DNA of 64,000 nucleotides from JAAYXE01 sp964391195 (GTDB taxonomy: Bacteria; Chloroflexota; Anaerolineae; Anaerolineales; UBA4823). Shown in pieces: positions 16,429 to 25,001 of this stretch (the stretch's first letter is position 1; every line of letters begins with the position of its first letter). The stretch spans positions 1-64,000 of the forward strand of contig CAYMLG010000004.1 in the NCBI GenBank assembly GCA_964391195.1, written 5' to 3'. The notes beneath the pieces are model-generated. The model was given only the letters and a program-made list of their open reading frames with translations, was not told the DNA's origin and did no database searches. The translations under genes were made by a program, and so were the position numbers.

Positions 16429-17562
16429 ATGACAAAAAAGAGAGTGGTCCTTGTAACCGGGGTCTCCGGTTATTGGGGTTCAAGAGTGGCGGGGCGCCTG
16501 CTGGCCGGCGACCGCCAGGAGGCCGGCGTCGAAGCCGGCAGCAATGGCGGACCCCATGCCGGGCCCGGCTTTCATGTCCTCGGGCTGGATGCCGAGCCGC
16601 CCGACCCTGAGGTGAAAGGGTTAGATTTCATCCAGGCCGATGTCCGCAATCCGCTGCTGGTCGATCTGCTGCGCGAAGAACAGGTGCACACCGTCTGTCA
16701 CCTGGTGTTCCAGGATAGCACCCGCCCCAGCGAGAGCGCCTTCGACCTCAATGTGATGGGGACGATGAAGGTGTTGGGGGCCTGTTCCGAGGCCGGCGTC
16801 CGCAAAGTGGTGCTCATGAGCAGCACGGCCGTGTACGGGGCGCTGCCCTCGAACCCGGCCTTCCTCACCGAGGAGCACCCGCTGCACGGCAGCCGCAACT
16901 ACGGCTATACCCGAGACCGAGTGGAGATCGAGGCCTTCTGCAACGGTTTCCGCCGCCAGGTGCCCGAGATGATCCTCACCATCCTGCGCTTTGCCAACAT
17001 CGTCGGCCCCGAGGTGGATACCCCCATGACGCGTTTCCTGCGCGACCCGGCGGCGCCGGTGCTCCTGGGCTTCGACCCCATGATGCAGGTGATCCACGAG
17101 CGCGATGTGATCGATGCTCTGGTGCACGCCGTTATCCAGGATGTGCCCGGCGTCTACAATATTGGGGCCGAGGGAGTGCTGCCGCTTTCGCGGCTCATGG
17201 CCCTGGCCGGCAAGCTGCCGATCCCTATTTTCCACCTGTTTGCTTATTGGGGCGCTTCGGCGATGGGGAGCGGTGGATTGCCCGTAGCCCGCTACTTGCC
17301 CCTGGAGCTCGACTATCTCCGCTACCCCTGGGTGGGAGACCTCTCCCGCATGCGAGACGAACTGCAGTTCACCCCGCGCTACACCGCCGAGGAGACGCTG
17401 CGCGAGTTCGCCGGGCAGCAGCGGCTGCGCCGTTACCTGCCGGAATCGGCGGCGATGGCCTACGATGAAGAACGCCTGCGAGATACGATCGAGCGGCGCC
17501 GGAGAATCCGGGAGCGCCAGGCAGGCCGGAATCCTGTCGAATGGGAGGGCGACCATGAGTGA
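16429..17562 (+). CDS. NAD(P)-dependent epimerase/dehydratase-type SDR with atypical active site
   Basis: 377 residues, extended SDR fold. The nucleotide-binding TGVSGYWGSRVAGRLL is at residues 9-24, the acidic-loop residue in LDAEPPDPEVKGLDFIQADV, and the catalytic Ser/Thr region MSSTAVYGALPS is present. The YxxxK motif appears as NYGYTRDRVE, with Arg where Lys is expected. Activity may be altered, or the protein may act as a lipid-head or 3beta-HSD-like reductase. It overlaps the acyltransferase gene by 8 bp and sits between the AAR-like gene and the acyltransferase, so a lipid substrate is more likely than a nucleotide sugar (inference). Confidence 0.75.
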   Translation: MTKKRVVLVTGVSGYWGSRVAGRLLAGDRQEAGVEAGSNGGPHAGPGFHVLGLDAEPPDPEVKGLDFIQADVRNPLLVDLLREEQVHTVCHLVFQDSTRPSESAFDLNVMGTMKVLGACSEAGVRKVVLMSSTAVYGALPSNPAFLTEEHPLHGSRNYGYTRDRVEIEAFCNGFRRQVPEMILTILRFANIVGPEVDTPMTRFLRDPAAPVLLGFDPMMQVIHERDVIDALVHAVIQDVPGVYNIGAEGVLPLSRLMALAGKLPIPIFHLFAYWGASAMGSGGLPVARYLPLELDYLRYPWVGDLSRMRDELQFTPRYTAEETLREFAGQQRLRRYLPESAAMAYDEERLRDTIERRRRIRERQAGRNPVEWEGDHE

Positions 17563-18847
17563 AGATCGGATCGATTCGATCGGTAGAACCCCGGATGATG
17601 GGGCCGGGTTGGCGGACTCCTCTCCCGGAGAAAACGGGGCCTTGCAGGAGAATGAACCCCTGCAGGATGAGGCGACCGCCGGCAGCGAGGTGAATGTGGA
17701 AGACGAAGCGGCCTTTGCCGGGGATGAAGAAGCCGGTGAGTTGGAAGCGGATGATGGGGATGAAGAGGCGGTCCCCGATGAAGAGATGCGCTCCCAACTG
17801 GCCGAAGAGCTGGATAAGCTCATCGCCCGTGTCAAGGCCGCTGCACCGGGCTATTCGCCGCCCCCGTTCTCGCCCAGGCGCTTGATCAAGATGATCGAAT
17901 CAAACCTGGAGCGCTTCTCCCCCGATGTTCGCATAGGTATCCTGGAAAAGCTGCGCTCCGGTGTGGGCAGCGACCTGTTCGATCTCGATACCTGGAAGGG
18001 TGTCTGGTACATGGTCAATTATTCGTTGGAATATCAGGCCGACGTGCTCAAGCGCCGCCTGACAGGCGAGTATGAGACCGATGAATGGGGCTACGATCCC
18101 GAAGTGCTGGAGGCCGTCAAACCGTTCTTCGACTTCATGTATAAAACCTACTGGCGGGTGGAGACCACCGGGATCGAAAACATCCCCGAAGAGGGCCGTG
18201 CTCTGCTGGTCGTCAACCATTCCGGGCAGCTCCCCTGGGACGGCGCCATGGTCGGTTCGGCGGTGTACAACGAGCACCCGGCCCAGCGGCTGGTGCGCAC
18301 CCTGTACGCCACCTGGTTCCCCACCCTGCCGTTTGTGTCTTCCATGCTGACCAAGCTGGGGCAGGTGCTGGCAAACGACGAGAACGGCATCCGCCTGCTG
18401 GAGCAGGATGAGCTGGTGGCCGTTTTCCCCGAAGGCTACAAGGGGGTGGGGAAGCTGTTCAAGGAGCGCTACCGGCTGGCGCGCTTCGGCCGGGGCGGGT
18501 TCGTGCGCATGGCGTTGAAGACCCAGGCGCCGCTGATCCCGGTCTCCGTGGTTGGAGCCGAGGAGACGTACATCTCCCTGGCCAAGTCGCCCACGCTGGC
18601 CAAGATGATCAAGTTCCCCTACTTCCCAATCTCACCCACCTGGCCCTGGTTGGGTTTGCTGGGCTTTGTCCCCCTGCCCACCAAGTGGTACATTGACTTC
18701 GGCGAGCCGATCCCTATGGATGTCTATGGGCCCGAGGCCGAGGGCAACCTGATGCTGATCTCGCAGTTGGCCGACCAGGTGCGGAATGTGATCCAGGAAA
18801 TGATTTACCGGCGGCTGGCGCAGCGGACGTCCGTGTTCTTTGGCTAG
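17555..18847 (+). CDS. PlsC/MGAT-like lysophospholipid acyltransferase
   Basis: 430 residues from the ATG at 17555, which follows GGGAGG and overlaps the SDR by 8 bp; an upstream GTG/TTG extension lacks such a site. Residues 1-~85 are strongly acidic and low-complexity. The LPLAT catalytic domain follows at ~200-420 with LLVVNHSGQLPWDGAMV (His222...Asp229, the longer H-x6-D spacing seen in the MGAT-like branch) and AVFPEGYKGVGK. A hydrophobic patch with P-V-S-V-V-G-A-E-E lies further on. It would transfer an acyl chain to glycerol-phosphate, a diglyceride or a long-chain alcohol. Substrate is unknown. It is followed after 8 bp by an SCP2 gene. Confidence 0.85.
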   Translation: MSEDRIDSIGRTPDDGAGLADSSPGENGALQENEPLQDEATAGSEVNVEDEAAFAGDEEAGELEADDGDEEAVPDEEMRSQLAEELDKLIARVKAAAPGYSPPPFSPRRLIKMIESNLERFSPDVRIGILEKLRSGVGSDLFDLDTWKGVWYMVNYSLEYQADVLKRRLTGEYETDEWGYDPEVLEAVKPFFDFMYKTYWRVETTGIENIPEEGRALLVVNHSGQLPWDGAMVGSAVYNEHPAQRLVRTLYATWFPTLPFVSSMLTKLGQVLANDENGIRLLEQDELVAVFPEGYKGVGKLFKERYRLARFGRGGFVRMALKTQAPLIPVSVVGAEETYISLAKSPTLAKMIKFPYFPISPTWPWLGLLGFVPLPTKWYIDFGEPIPMDVYGPEAEGNLMLISQLADQVRNVIQEMIYRRLAQRTSVFFG

Positions 18848-18855
18848 GGTAGAGT

Positions 18856-19272
18856 ATGGCGGAGTTTTCGAGCAGTGAACAGTTGTATCAGGTGTTAAGA
18901 ACTCTCTTCGGCCGGATCGCAGCCTTCGCTCCGGGGGCAGCGCAGCCGGCCGGGCAGTCGCGGCTGGTGATCCGCCTGCAGTGCACCCAGCCGGAAGCGA
19001 GCGTGGTGATCAACGGCCGGAAACTGCCGCCGGAAATCACCTACGGGAAAACCCTGCTTCGCCCCGACCTGGATGTGGAGCTGACGGCAGACGCGCTGCA
19101 TCACATCCTGCTCGCCGACCTGCCGCTGCGGAAGGCGCTGAGCAGCGGGCAGATGAAGGTGCGCGGGCAGATTCTGAAGACTTACGCCCTCGAGTTTATT
19201 CTGCATCAGGGGCAGGAAGTGTACCCGCAGATTGCTCGGGAGATGGGGCTGAACGGCCGCGGCCCCGGTTAA
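18856..19272 (+). CDS. Second SCP2-type lipid-binding protein
   Basis: 138 residues. The SCP2 pattern is complete: RLQCTQPEASVVINGRKLPPEITYG, LRPDLDVELTADALHHILLADLPLRKALSSGQMKVRG, then LEFILHQGQEVYPQIAREMG. The KVRG strand after the Asp/Leu-rich helix is typical. It is the last gene of the 13704-19272 operon and is divergent in sequence from the first SCP2 protein, so the two may carry different lipids. A bidirectional terminator follows. Confidence 0.82.
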   Translation: MAEFSSSEQLYQVLRTLFGRIAAFAPGAAQPAGQSRLVIRLQCTQPEASVVINGRKLPPEITYGKTLLRPDLDVELTADALHHILLADLPLRKALSSGQMKVRGQILKTYALEFILHQGQEVYPQIAREMGLNGRGPG

Positions 19273-19289
19273 CGGTGATGGTGACGGGC

Positions 19290-19319
19290 AAAACCTGGGG
19301 ATGAGCAGCCCCAGGTTTT
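19290..19319. terminator. Bidirectional terminator between convergent lipid genes
   Basis: AAAACCTGGGG (19290-19300) pairs perfectly with CCCCAGGTTTT (19309-19319) across an 8-base loop. The A/T ends give a U-tract on either strand. It serves the SCP2 operon from the left and the patatin gene from the right. Confidence 0.85.
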
Positions 19320-19334
19320 GTGTTTAAGCCCGGG

Positions 19335-20600
19335 TCAGGTCTCGGTGCCCATCTCGTCCAGGGCGAGTTCGAGCTCGGCCAGGGCGCGGTTGAGCTGGCA
19401 GATAGGCGTGTTCCGCCGCCGCTGGCCGCATCCGGCCGAGCGCGCTTCCAGCACCCGCCGGATCACCTGCGGGTCGTAATCCGACTCCATGATCTCCGCC
19501 AGCTCCTCGATCACCAACCGCCGGTTCAGGGGGATGCCGTGGCGGGCGAGAATCTGTTTGTAGTTGTCGTAATCCACCGCCAGGTTGAGGGTCACCGACT
19601 CGAACCCGTGCCGGGCGACGATCAAACGCGCCGAGTAGCGCATGATATTGTAGAAGAACATCTGGTAGTCTTCGGGCCGGGGCTCGATCAGGATGATGTC
19701 CACCGCCGGATGGGAGCGGCGAAGCTGCTTGATGTGGTAATGCAGCCCGGCGTGGCTGAAGATGCGCAGGGTCTGGTTGGCGATGGATTGGACCCCGTGG
19801 TCGCTGAAGAAATCGTGATCGCTGTCCGTCCCCGCCGGGTGAGCCCGGCTGGTGTGGTCGAAAGGGACCAGCGGGTTGATGCATACCACCAGCGTGGCCC
19901 CGCGCTCGATCGCCAGATCCAGGCTGGCTGTGCCGCGCAGGCCCCCATCCACGTATTCCCGATCTCCAATGCGCACCGGCTTATACACCAGCGGGAGGGC
20001 GGATGAAGCCGCAACCGCCACCGATACGGGCACGTCCGGGGTCTCTTCCTGGTTGAAGACCGCCCGCTCGCCGGAATCCAGCTCGGTGGCGATGATGTGC
20101 AGATCGCGGGGGACGCCGGCGAAGGAGTTGCTGTATCCCAGTTCTTCCAGGTTCTCCCGCACGAATGTCTCGATTGAATGGCTGTCGTACAGCCCGGCGG
20201 GGAGCACCCCGGTGAGCGACCAGAGCAGATCGAACAGGGTGGTATCGCTGGCATTTTTCAGATATTGGTGGAAGATGCCGAACAGCTTACCGGGCAGGTG
20301 AACCCCCCAATCAAAAAAATCCCCTCGATTCAGCGAGAACAAATGCCGCCGCTCGAGGGTTGTTAATGTGGGGCTGGTGCCGGCTACCACCTGGAGCATC
20401 TCCTCGGGACTCATCCCATTGGCGATAAAGGTGGATACCAGGGCCCCGGCGCTGGTCCCGACATAGATATCAAAATCGTTTACGGTACGGTCCACCAGCA
20501 GGTCATCGATTGCGCGGAGGGCGCCAATCTCATAAACGGCGCCGGTCAGGCCTCCGCCCGCCAAAACGAGAGCTGTCTTTTCCCGTTGTTTACCACCCAT
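19335..20600 (-). CDS. Patatin-like phospholipase (larger copy)
   Basis: 421 residues. The oxyanion loop LAGGGLTGAVYEIGAL is at residues 13-28. The nucleophile is Ser50 in GTSAGA, and the catalytic Asp218 is in YVDGGLRGTASLDLA. Together they form the Ser-Asp dyad of the patatin/NTE family, which hydrolyses phospholipids or neutral lipids. Beyond ~residue 330 there is an extra C-terminal helical region. It is cytoplasmic, with no signal peptide. Convergent with the SCP2/acyltransferase operon, it is preceded by a consensus-like promoter overlapped by a palindrome. It probably releases acyl chains from the lipids the cluster makes (inference). Confidence 0.88.
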   Translation of the reverse strand: MGGKQREKTALVLAGGGLTGAVYEIGALRAIDDLLVDRTVNDFDIYVGTSAGALVSTFIANGMSPEEMLQVVAGTSPTLTTLERRHLFSLNRGDFFDWGVHLPGKLFGIFHQYLKNASDTTLFDLLWSLTGVLPAGLYDSHSIETFVRENLEELGYSNSFAGVPRDLHIIATELDSGERAVFNQEETPDVPVSVAVAASSALPLVYKPVRIGDREYVDGGLRGTASLDLAIERGATLVVCINPLVPFDHTSRAHPAGTDSDHDFFSDHGVQSIANQTLRIFSHAGLHYHIKQLRRSHPAVDIILIEPRPEDYQMFFYNIMRYSARLIVARHGFESVTLNLAVDYDNYKQILARHGIPLNRRLVIEELAEIMESDYDPQVIRRVLEARSAGCGQRRRNTPICQLNRALAELELALDEMGTET

Positions 20601-20745
20601 TATCCCTCTCTATTGGCACATTTTCTCAGCTCGAAGGGTGATGCGCTTCCTCTTTCGTTTCGAGTTAAAACGAATCCCCATCGAATTTGTTTCTGTTCCG
20701 CAATAATCCTTAGAAAACCCCCACGGATTATCCTCTTTCTCTAGA

Positions 20746-20775
20746 ACTATAGCATTGAGACAGGTCTGTGTCAAT
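20746..20775 (-). promoter_or_regulatory. Patatin promoter overlapped by a 22-bp palindrome
   Basis: On the minus strand, TTGACA (20769-20774), a 17-bp spacer and TATAGT (20746-20751) form a near-consensus sigma70 promoter with a leader of about 140 nt. The -35 and most of the spacer lie within the dyad ATTGAGACAG-GT-CTGTGTCAAT (20754-20775, one mismatch per arm). Its size and position fit a TetR/FadR-type repressor site. No such regulator gene is in the window. Confidence 0.75.
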
Positions 20776-21152
20776 GCGAAAATCCACCATTATCATGGGT
20801 TCCTGGCATGAATCATGAGGGAAATTTCAATTAATTCCAATTATCCCTAACTGTCAAAGCGGTTGATTACAGTTTAAACTATAGATAATATATTTCTTCA
20901 CAAACGCCCCGTGTGAAGAACGGGTAGGATGGGGTTTGGGGTGGGTGAAAACCTGCCCCAAAGACCCTGATCAAAAAACTACTGCAACACGCTAGCTTCG
21001 ATTGATCTGAGGAACAAGGTTTGGCAGTCCAGTTCATGGGGAACTGCAAAGCCGGTCCGCCAACCTGTCTGCTCATCATCCTCGCGAGAAGGCGCTCCGT
21101 CCGGCTCTCAGCAGGATCGGTTTCGTTCCCTCACCGTGGAAGGAGATAAACT
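20776..21152. other. Intergenic region upstream of acyl-CoA synthetase
   Basis: About 380 bp with no supported gene, AT-rich in its first half. A plus-strand promoter candidate, TTGATT (20863-20868), 17 bp, TAATAT (20886-20891), faces the acyl-CoA synthetase. An imperfect hairpin, TTTGGGG...CCCCAAA, lies near 20936-20963. AAGGAG precedes the ATG at 21153. Confidence 0.45.
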
Positions 21153-22877
21153 ATGACCAACCAGAAGGTATGGTTCCAGCACTACGAGAAACATGTGCCG
21201 GAGCATATCGATTATCCTGATACCGTCCTGCCGTCCTTTTTGGCCGAAACGGCTCGCAAATACCCACACCGTTCCGCTATCATCTTCAAGGGGACCGATA
21301 TCAGCTACCGGAGTCTGGACCAGACTGTGGACCGGCTGGCATCCGCCTTGCAAAAAGCCGGGCTGGTAAAGGGGACGCGAGTCGCCATTCATCTCCCCAA
21401 CTGTCCTCAATTCATCATGGCCTACTTCGCAGTCCTGCGCAGCGGGGGGATCGTCGTTCCGTGCAATCCACTGTACACGGCCCCCGAGATGAAACACCAA
21501 CTCAACGACTCCGGGGCCGAAATCATCTTCACTCTCTCTAACACTTACCCGTTGATCGAGCGGATCCAAAACGAGACCAAATTACGAAAGATCATCGTCT
21601 GCGAGATCAAAACCTATTTCCCGCCTGTGCTGAAGCTGCTCTTCACCCTGCTGCTTGAAAAGAAAAAAGGGCACCGGGTGGAGTATGCCGGCCACCCGGA
21701 CACCGTGGGCTTCCTGCCCTTCCTGTCCACCGGGGAGGACCGCCCGCGGCCGGTGAAGTTGGAATCAGAAGATACCGCCGTGCTGATGTACACCGGCGGC
21801 ACGACCGGCATCTCCAAAGGGGCGCAGCTCACTCATCGCAATATCCTGGTCAACGCCTACCAGACCAAACACTGGCTCAATTCTCCGGAGGCAGTGGACA
21901 TTACACTGACTCAACTGCCGATGTTCCACTGCTACGGAATGACCACCTGCATCAATCTGGGGGTGGTCAACGCCAACACGCTGGTGATCATCCCCGACCC
22001 CAGGGATATCAAGGACGTGATCAAGACCATCCACAAATATCGCCCCACCCTGTATCCCGGTGTGCCGGCGATGTACAACGCCATCAACAACTATACGGAC
22101 CTCAAAAAATACGATCTCAGCTCCATCAAAGTGTGCGTCAGCGGCGCAGCCGGGCTGCCGGCCGAAGTCCAGCAGACCTTCAACCGCATCACCGGCGCGC
22201 ACCTGATCGAAGGCTACGGGTTGAGCGAAGCCTCTCCCGTCACCCACGCCAACCCCATCTACGTGGGGAACCGGATCGGAACGATCGGGCTGCCCTGGCC
22301 GGATACCGATGTGCGCATCATGGATGTCGATACCGGGACGCAGATCCTGGGCCCCGGCGAAGTGGGCGAACTGTGCATCCGCGGCCCGCAGGTGATGAAA
22401 GGCTACTGGAACCTGCCAAAAGAGACGGCCAACGCCCTGCGCATCCATCCGGATGGGACCGGGCCCTGGCTGCACACCGGCGATATCGCCACCATGGATG
22501 AGGATGGCTACTTCCGGATTGTGGACCGCAAGAAGGATATGATCCTTGGGGCCGGCGGGTATAATATTTATCCGCGCGAAATCGAAGACGTCCTGTACAT
22601 GCATCCTAAAGTCCTGGAAGCCGCGGTGATCGGCGTACCGTTCGCCGGTATGGGTGAGCGGATCAAGGTCTTCATCGTCCTGAAGCCGGGCGAGCAAGCG
22701 GATGAAAAAGAGATCCTGGACTTCTGCCGGGAGAATCTGGCCGTATACAAAGTGCCCAAGTATGTGGAGTTCCGGGATGAGCTCCCGAAGACGATGGTTG
22801 GCAAGATCCTCCGCCGCGAGCTGCTGCAGCAGGAGTTGGAGCGGGATCAGGAGGTTCAGGAGAAGGTCCTTGCCTGA
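21153..22877 (+). CDS. fadD: Long-chain fatty acyl-CoA synthetase (AMP-forming)
   Basis: 574 residues, the normal length. It activates fatty acids to acyl-CoA through an acyl-adenylate. The ANL-superfamily motifs are present: P-loop YTGGTTGISKGAQLTHRN, the A5-type GYGLSEASPVTHANP, TGDIATMDEDGYFRIVDRKKDM and the C-terminal catalytic Lys in PKTMVGKILRRELL. FHCYGMTTC fits the fatty-acid branch. There is no signal peptide. It is followed by an Fe-alcohol dehydrogenase (138 bp) and a patatin (26 bp further on), giving a lipid-turnover operon: patatin releases acyl chains, this enzyme reactivates them. Confidence 0.92.
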   Translation: MTNQKVWFQHYEKHVPEHIDYPDTVLPSFLAETARKYPHRSAIIFKGTDISYRSLDQTVDRLASALQKAGLVKGTRVAIHLPNCPQFIMAYFAVLRSGGIVVPCNPLYTAPEMKHQLNDSGAEIIFTLSNTYPLIERIQNETKLRKIIVCEIKTYFPPVLKLLFTLLLEKKKGHRVEYAGHPDTVGFLPFLSTGEDRPRPVKLESEDTAVLMYTGGTTGISKGAQLTHRNILVNAYQTKHWLNSPEAVDITLTQLPMFHCYGMTTCINLGVVNANTLVIIPDPRDIKDVIKTIHKYRPTLYPGVPAMYNAINNYTDLKKYDLSSIKVCVSGAAGLPAEVQQTFNRITGAHLIEGYGLSEASPVTHANPIYVGNRIGTIGLPWPDTDVRIMDVDTGTQILGPGEVGELCIRGPQVMKGYWNLPKETANALRIHPDGTGPWLHTGDIATMDEDGYFRIVDRKKDMILGAGGYNIYPREIEDVLYMHPKVLEAAVIGVPFAGMGERIKVFIVLKPGEQADEKEILDFCRENLAVYKVPKYVEFRDELPKTMVGKILRRELLQQELERDQEVQEKVLA

Positions 22878-23015
22878 TGGGGGCGCCGCCAGGGGCATCC
22901 CCGGCCAATTGAGTTAACCCCGGACGGGTGTGCGCGGCGGGATTCGGGCTAAAATGCGGATCACGCCGTGCTGCGCGTCACCACCGCATTGTGAGCGACA
23001 CGAAAGGAGAGGGCG

Positions 23016-24182
23016 ATGTGGTTCTTCCGTAGTCCGATGATCGTATTTGGCGAGGATGCGCTGAGCTGGCTGGGGCAGTTCAAGGGCCAGCGAGCATTCA
23101 TCGTCACCGATGCCAATATGGGGCCGCTGGGGATCCTGTCCCAGGTGACCGGGCAACTGGAGCAGGCCGGGCTGGCTTATGAAGTCTTCTCCGAAGTGGA
23201 ACCCGACCCGTCGATGCAGACCGCAAAGCGCTGCGCGGCCAGGATGCAGGGGTTCCAGCCCGATTGGGTGATCGGCCTGGGTGGCGGATCCTGCCTGGAC
23301 GCAGCGAAAGCCGCCTGGTTCCTTTACGAGCGCCCGGATGTCGAGCTGGACGCCGTCTCCCCGTTGGAGGAGTTCGGGCTGCGGGCCAAAGCGCGGTTCA
23401 TCACCATCCCGACCACAGCCGGGTCGGGGGCCGAGGTGACCGCCGCGGCGGTCATCACCGACACCGAGGCGCAGCGCAAACTCGAGGTGGCCTGTTTCGA
23501 GGTCGTCGCCGATGTGGCCCTCATTGACCCTTCCCTCTCGGCCAACATGCCCCCCGGGCTGACTGCCGATACCGGCATTGACGTCCTCACCCATGCGATC
23601 GAGGGCTATTCGAGCACCTGGGCCAACGACTTCAGCGACGGGTTGTGTCTGCAGGCCACGCGCATGGTGTTCGATTACCTGCCGCGGGCTGTGGCTCACG
23701 GGGCGGATGACCCCGGGGCGCGCGAGAAGATGGCGAACGCGGCCACCATCGCCGCCCTGGGGATGACCAACAGCCACATTGTGCTGGCCCACGCCCTGGG
23801 CCACGCGGTTGGCGCCCTGTTCCACGTCACTCACGGGCGCATCACGGGCCTCTTTTTGCCATACACCATCGAGTTCACCGGCAACGGCGGCGCCGGGCGC
23901 TACCTGGACCTGGCGCGGATCATCGGGCTTCAGGTCGAAGACGAGGCCCAGGCCGCCCCGGCGCTGGCGGATGCGATCCGCGGCCTGCTCTCCGAGATCG
24001 GCCTGCCGGTGCGGGTGGCCGATTTGGGCATCGATCGGGAAGCCTACCAAGCCAGCCTGGATGACCTGTGCGACCGGGCTGAAATCGACGTCTCCCTGAT
24101 CACCTCCCGCCGCTGCCCGGACCGCGGGGAGCTAAAGCAGCTTTTCCGCTGCGCCTACCACGGAGACCGGGTTGATTTCTAG
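23016..24182 (+). CDS. Iron-containing (group III) alcohol dehydrogenase
   Basis: 388 residues. It would interconvert an alcohol and aldehyde with NAD(P). The N-terminal Rossmann domain carries the nucleotide signature GLGGGSCLDAAKAAW and the family's TIPTTAGSGAEVTAAAVI. The C-terminal helical domain has the metal ligands in TADTGIDVLTHAIEGY (Asp and His) and ALGHAVGALFHVTHG (two His). AGGAG precedes the ATG. Its place between acyl-CoA synthetase and a patatin, with an AAR-like reductase nearby, suggests reduction of a fatty aldehyde to a fatty alcohol or the reverse. Substrate chain length cannot be read from the sequence. Confidence 0.9.
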   Translation: MWFFRSPMIVFGEDALSWLGQFKGQRAFIVTDANMGPLGILSQVTGQLEQAGLAYEVFSEVEPDPSMQTAKRCAARMQGFQPDWVIGLGGGSCLDAAKAAWFLYERPDVELDAVSPLEEFGLRAKARFITIPTTAGSGAEVTAAAVITDTEAQRKLEVACFEVVADVALIDPSLSANMPPGLTADTGIDVLTHAIEGYSSTWANDFSDGLCLQATRMVFDYLPRAVAHGADDPGAREKMANAATIAALGMTNSHIVLAHALGHAVGALFHVTHGRITGLFLPYTIEFTGNGGAGRYLDLARIIGLQVEDEAQAAPALADAIRGLLSEIGLPVRVADLGIDREAYQASLDDLCDRAEIDVSLITSRRCPDRGELKQLFRCAYHGDRVDF

Positions 24183-24208
24183 CCGGATTCGCTCGGAAGC
24201 AGGCAGCC

Positions 24209-24985
24209 TTGAAACTCTATCGTAAAAAGGTGGGTCTGGCTCTGGGGGGTGGGGTAGCGCGCGGCCTGGCCCACGTGGCGGTCCTCAAGGTCCTGGCCGA
24301 GGCGGGGATCCCGATCGATTATGTGGCCGGGACGAGCGCCGGTTCGCTGGTCGGGTCCACCTTTTGCGCCGGGATGAGCCTGGACGCGGTCGAGCAGATG
24401 GCGCTGCGCCTGCGATGGTGGCATATCGCCCGGCCGGTCTGGCCGTCCAGGGGGTTCGTGAGCTTCGAGCCGATGCTCAAATGGCTGGAGCGCCAGGTGG
24501 GGAAGATCAACTTCGAAGACCTGAAGATCCCCTTCGCGGCAGTCGCAACCGATCTGGAAACCGGCCACCCGGTGACCCTGTGCCGCGGCCCATTGGGGCC
24601 GGCGATCCAGGCTAGCTGCTCGGTCCCCGGGCTGGTGGCGCCGGTGGAGATCGGCGGCCGCCTGTTGGGCGATGGCAGTGTTTCGAACACCATCCCGGTG
24701 GATGTGCTGCGGGAGATGGGCGCCGACTACGTGATCGGGGTGGACATTTTCGCCAACGCCATGCGCCCGCGCTGGGGGCCCTTCGGGATGGCCTTCAATG
24801 CGCTTGAGATCCTTATCGAGCGGGCCGGGGGCGGCATCGATCAGGCCGACTGCCTGATCTCACCGAAATTGAGCGGGCAGACCTACTTCCGCTTCTCCAG
24901 ACGAGAGGAATTCCTGCTCCTCGGCGAGCAGGCTGCCCGGGACCGGGTGGAACGGATTCGCCAGGACCTGGAACTATCCCCTTGA
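24209..24985 (+). CDS. Patatin-like phospholipase (smaller, RssA/NTE-type)
   Basis: 258 residues from a TTG start. The oxyanion loop ALGGGVARGLAHVAVL, the nucleophile Ser43 in GTSAGS and the catalytic Asp155 in LLGDGSVSNTIPVDVL are all in place. It is about 160 residues shorter than the patatin at 19335 and has no C-terminal extension, so the two belong to different subfamilies. Cytoplasmic. It lies 26 bp after the alcohol dehydrogenase, so it is co-transcribed. The likely role is release of fatty acid from membrane or stored lipid. Confidence 0.9.
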   Translation: MKLYRKKVGLALGGGVARGLAHVAVLKVLAEAGIPIDYVAGTSAGSLVGSTFCAGMSLDAVEQMALRLRWWHIARPVWPSRGFVSFEPMLKWLERQVGKINFEDLKIPFAAVATDLETGHPVTLCRGPLGPAIQASCSVPGLVAPVEIGGRLLGDGSVSNTIPVDVLREMGADYVIGVDIFANAMRPRWGPFGMAFNALEILIERAGGGIDQADCLISPKLSGQTYFRFSRREEFLLLGEQAARDRVERIRQDLELSP

Positions 24986-25001
24986 CCGATCTCCACCTGG
25001 C

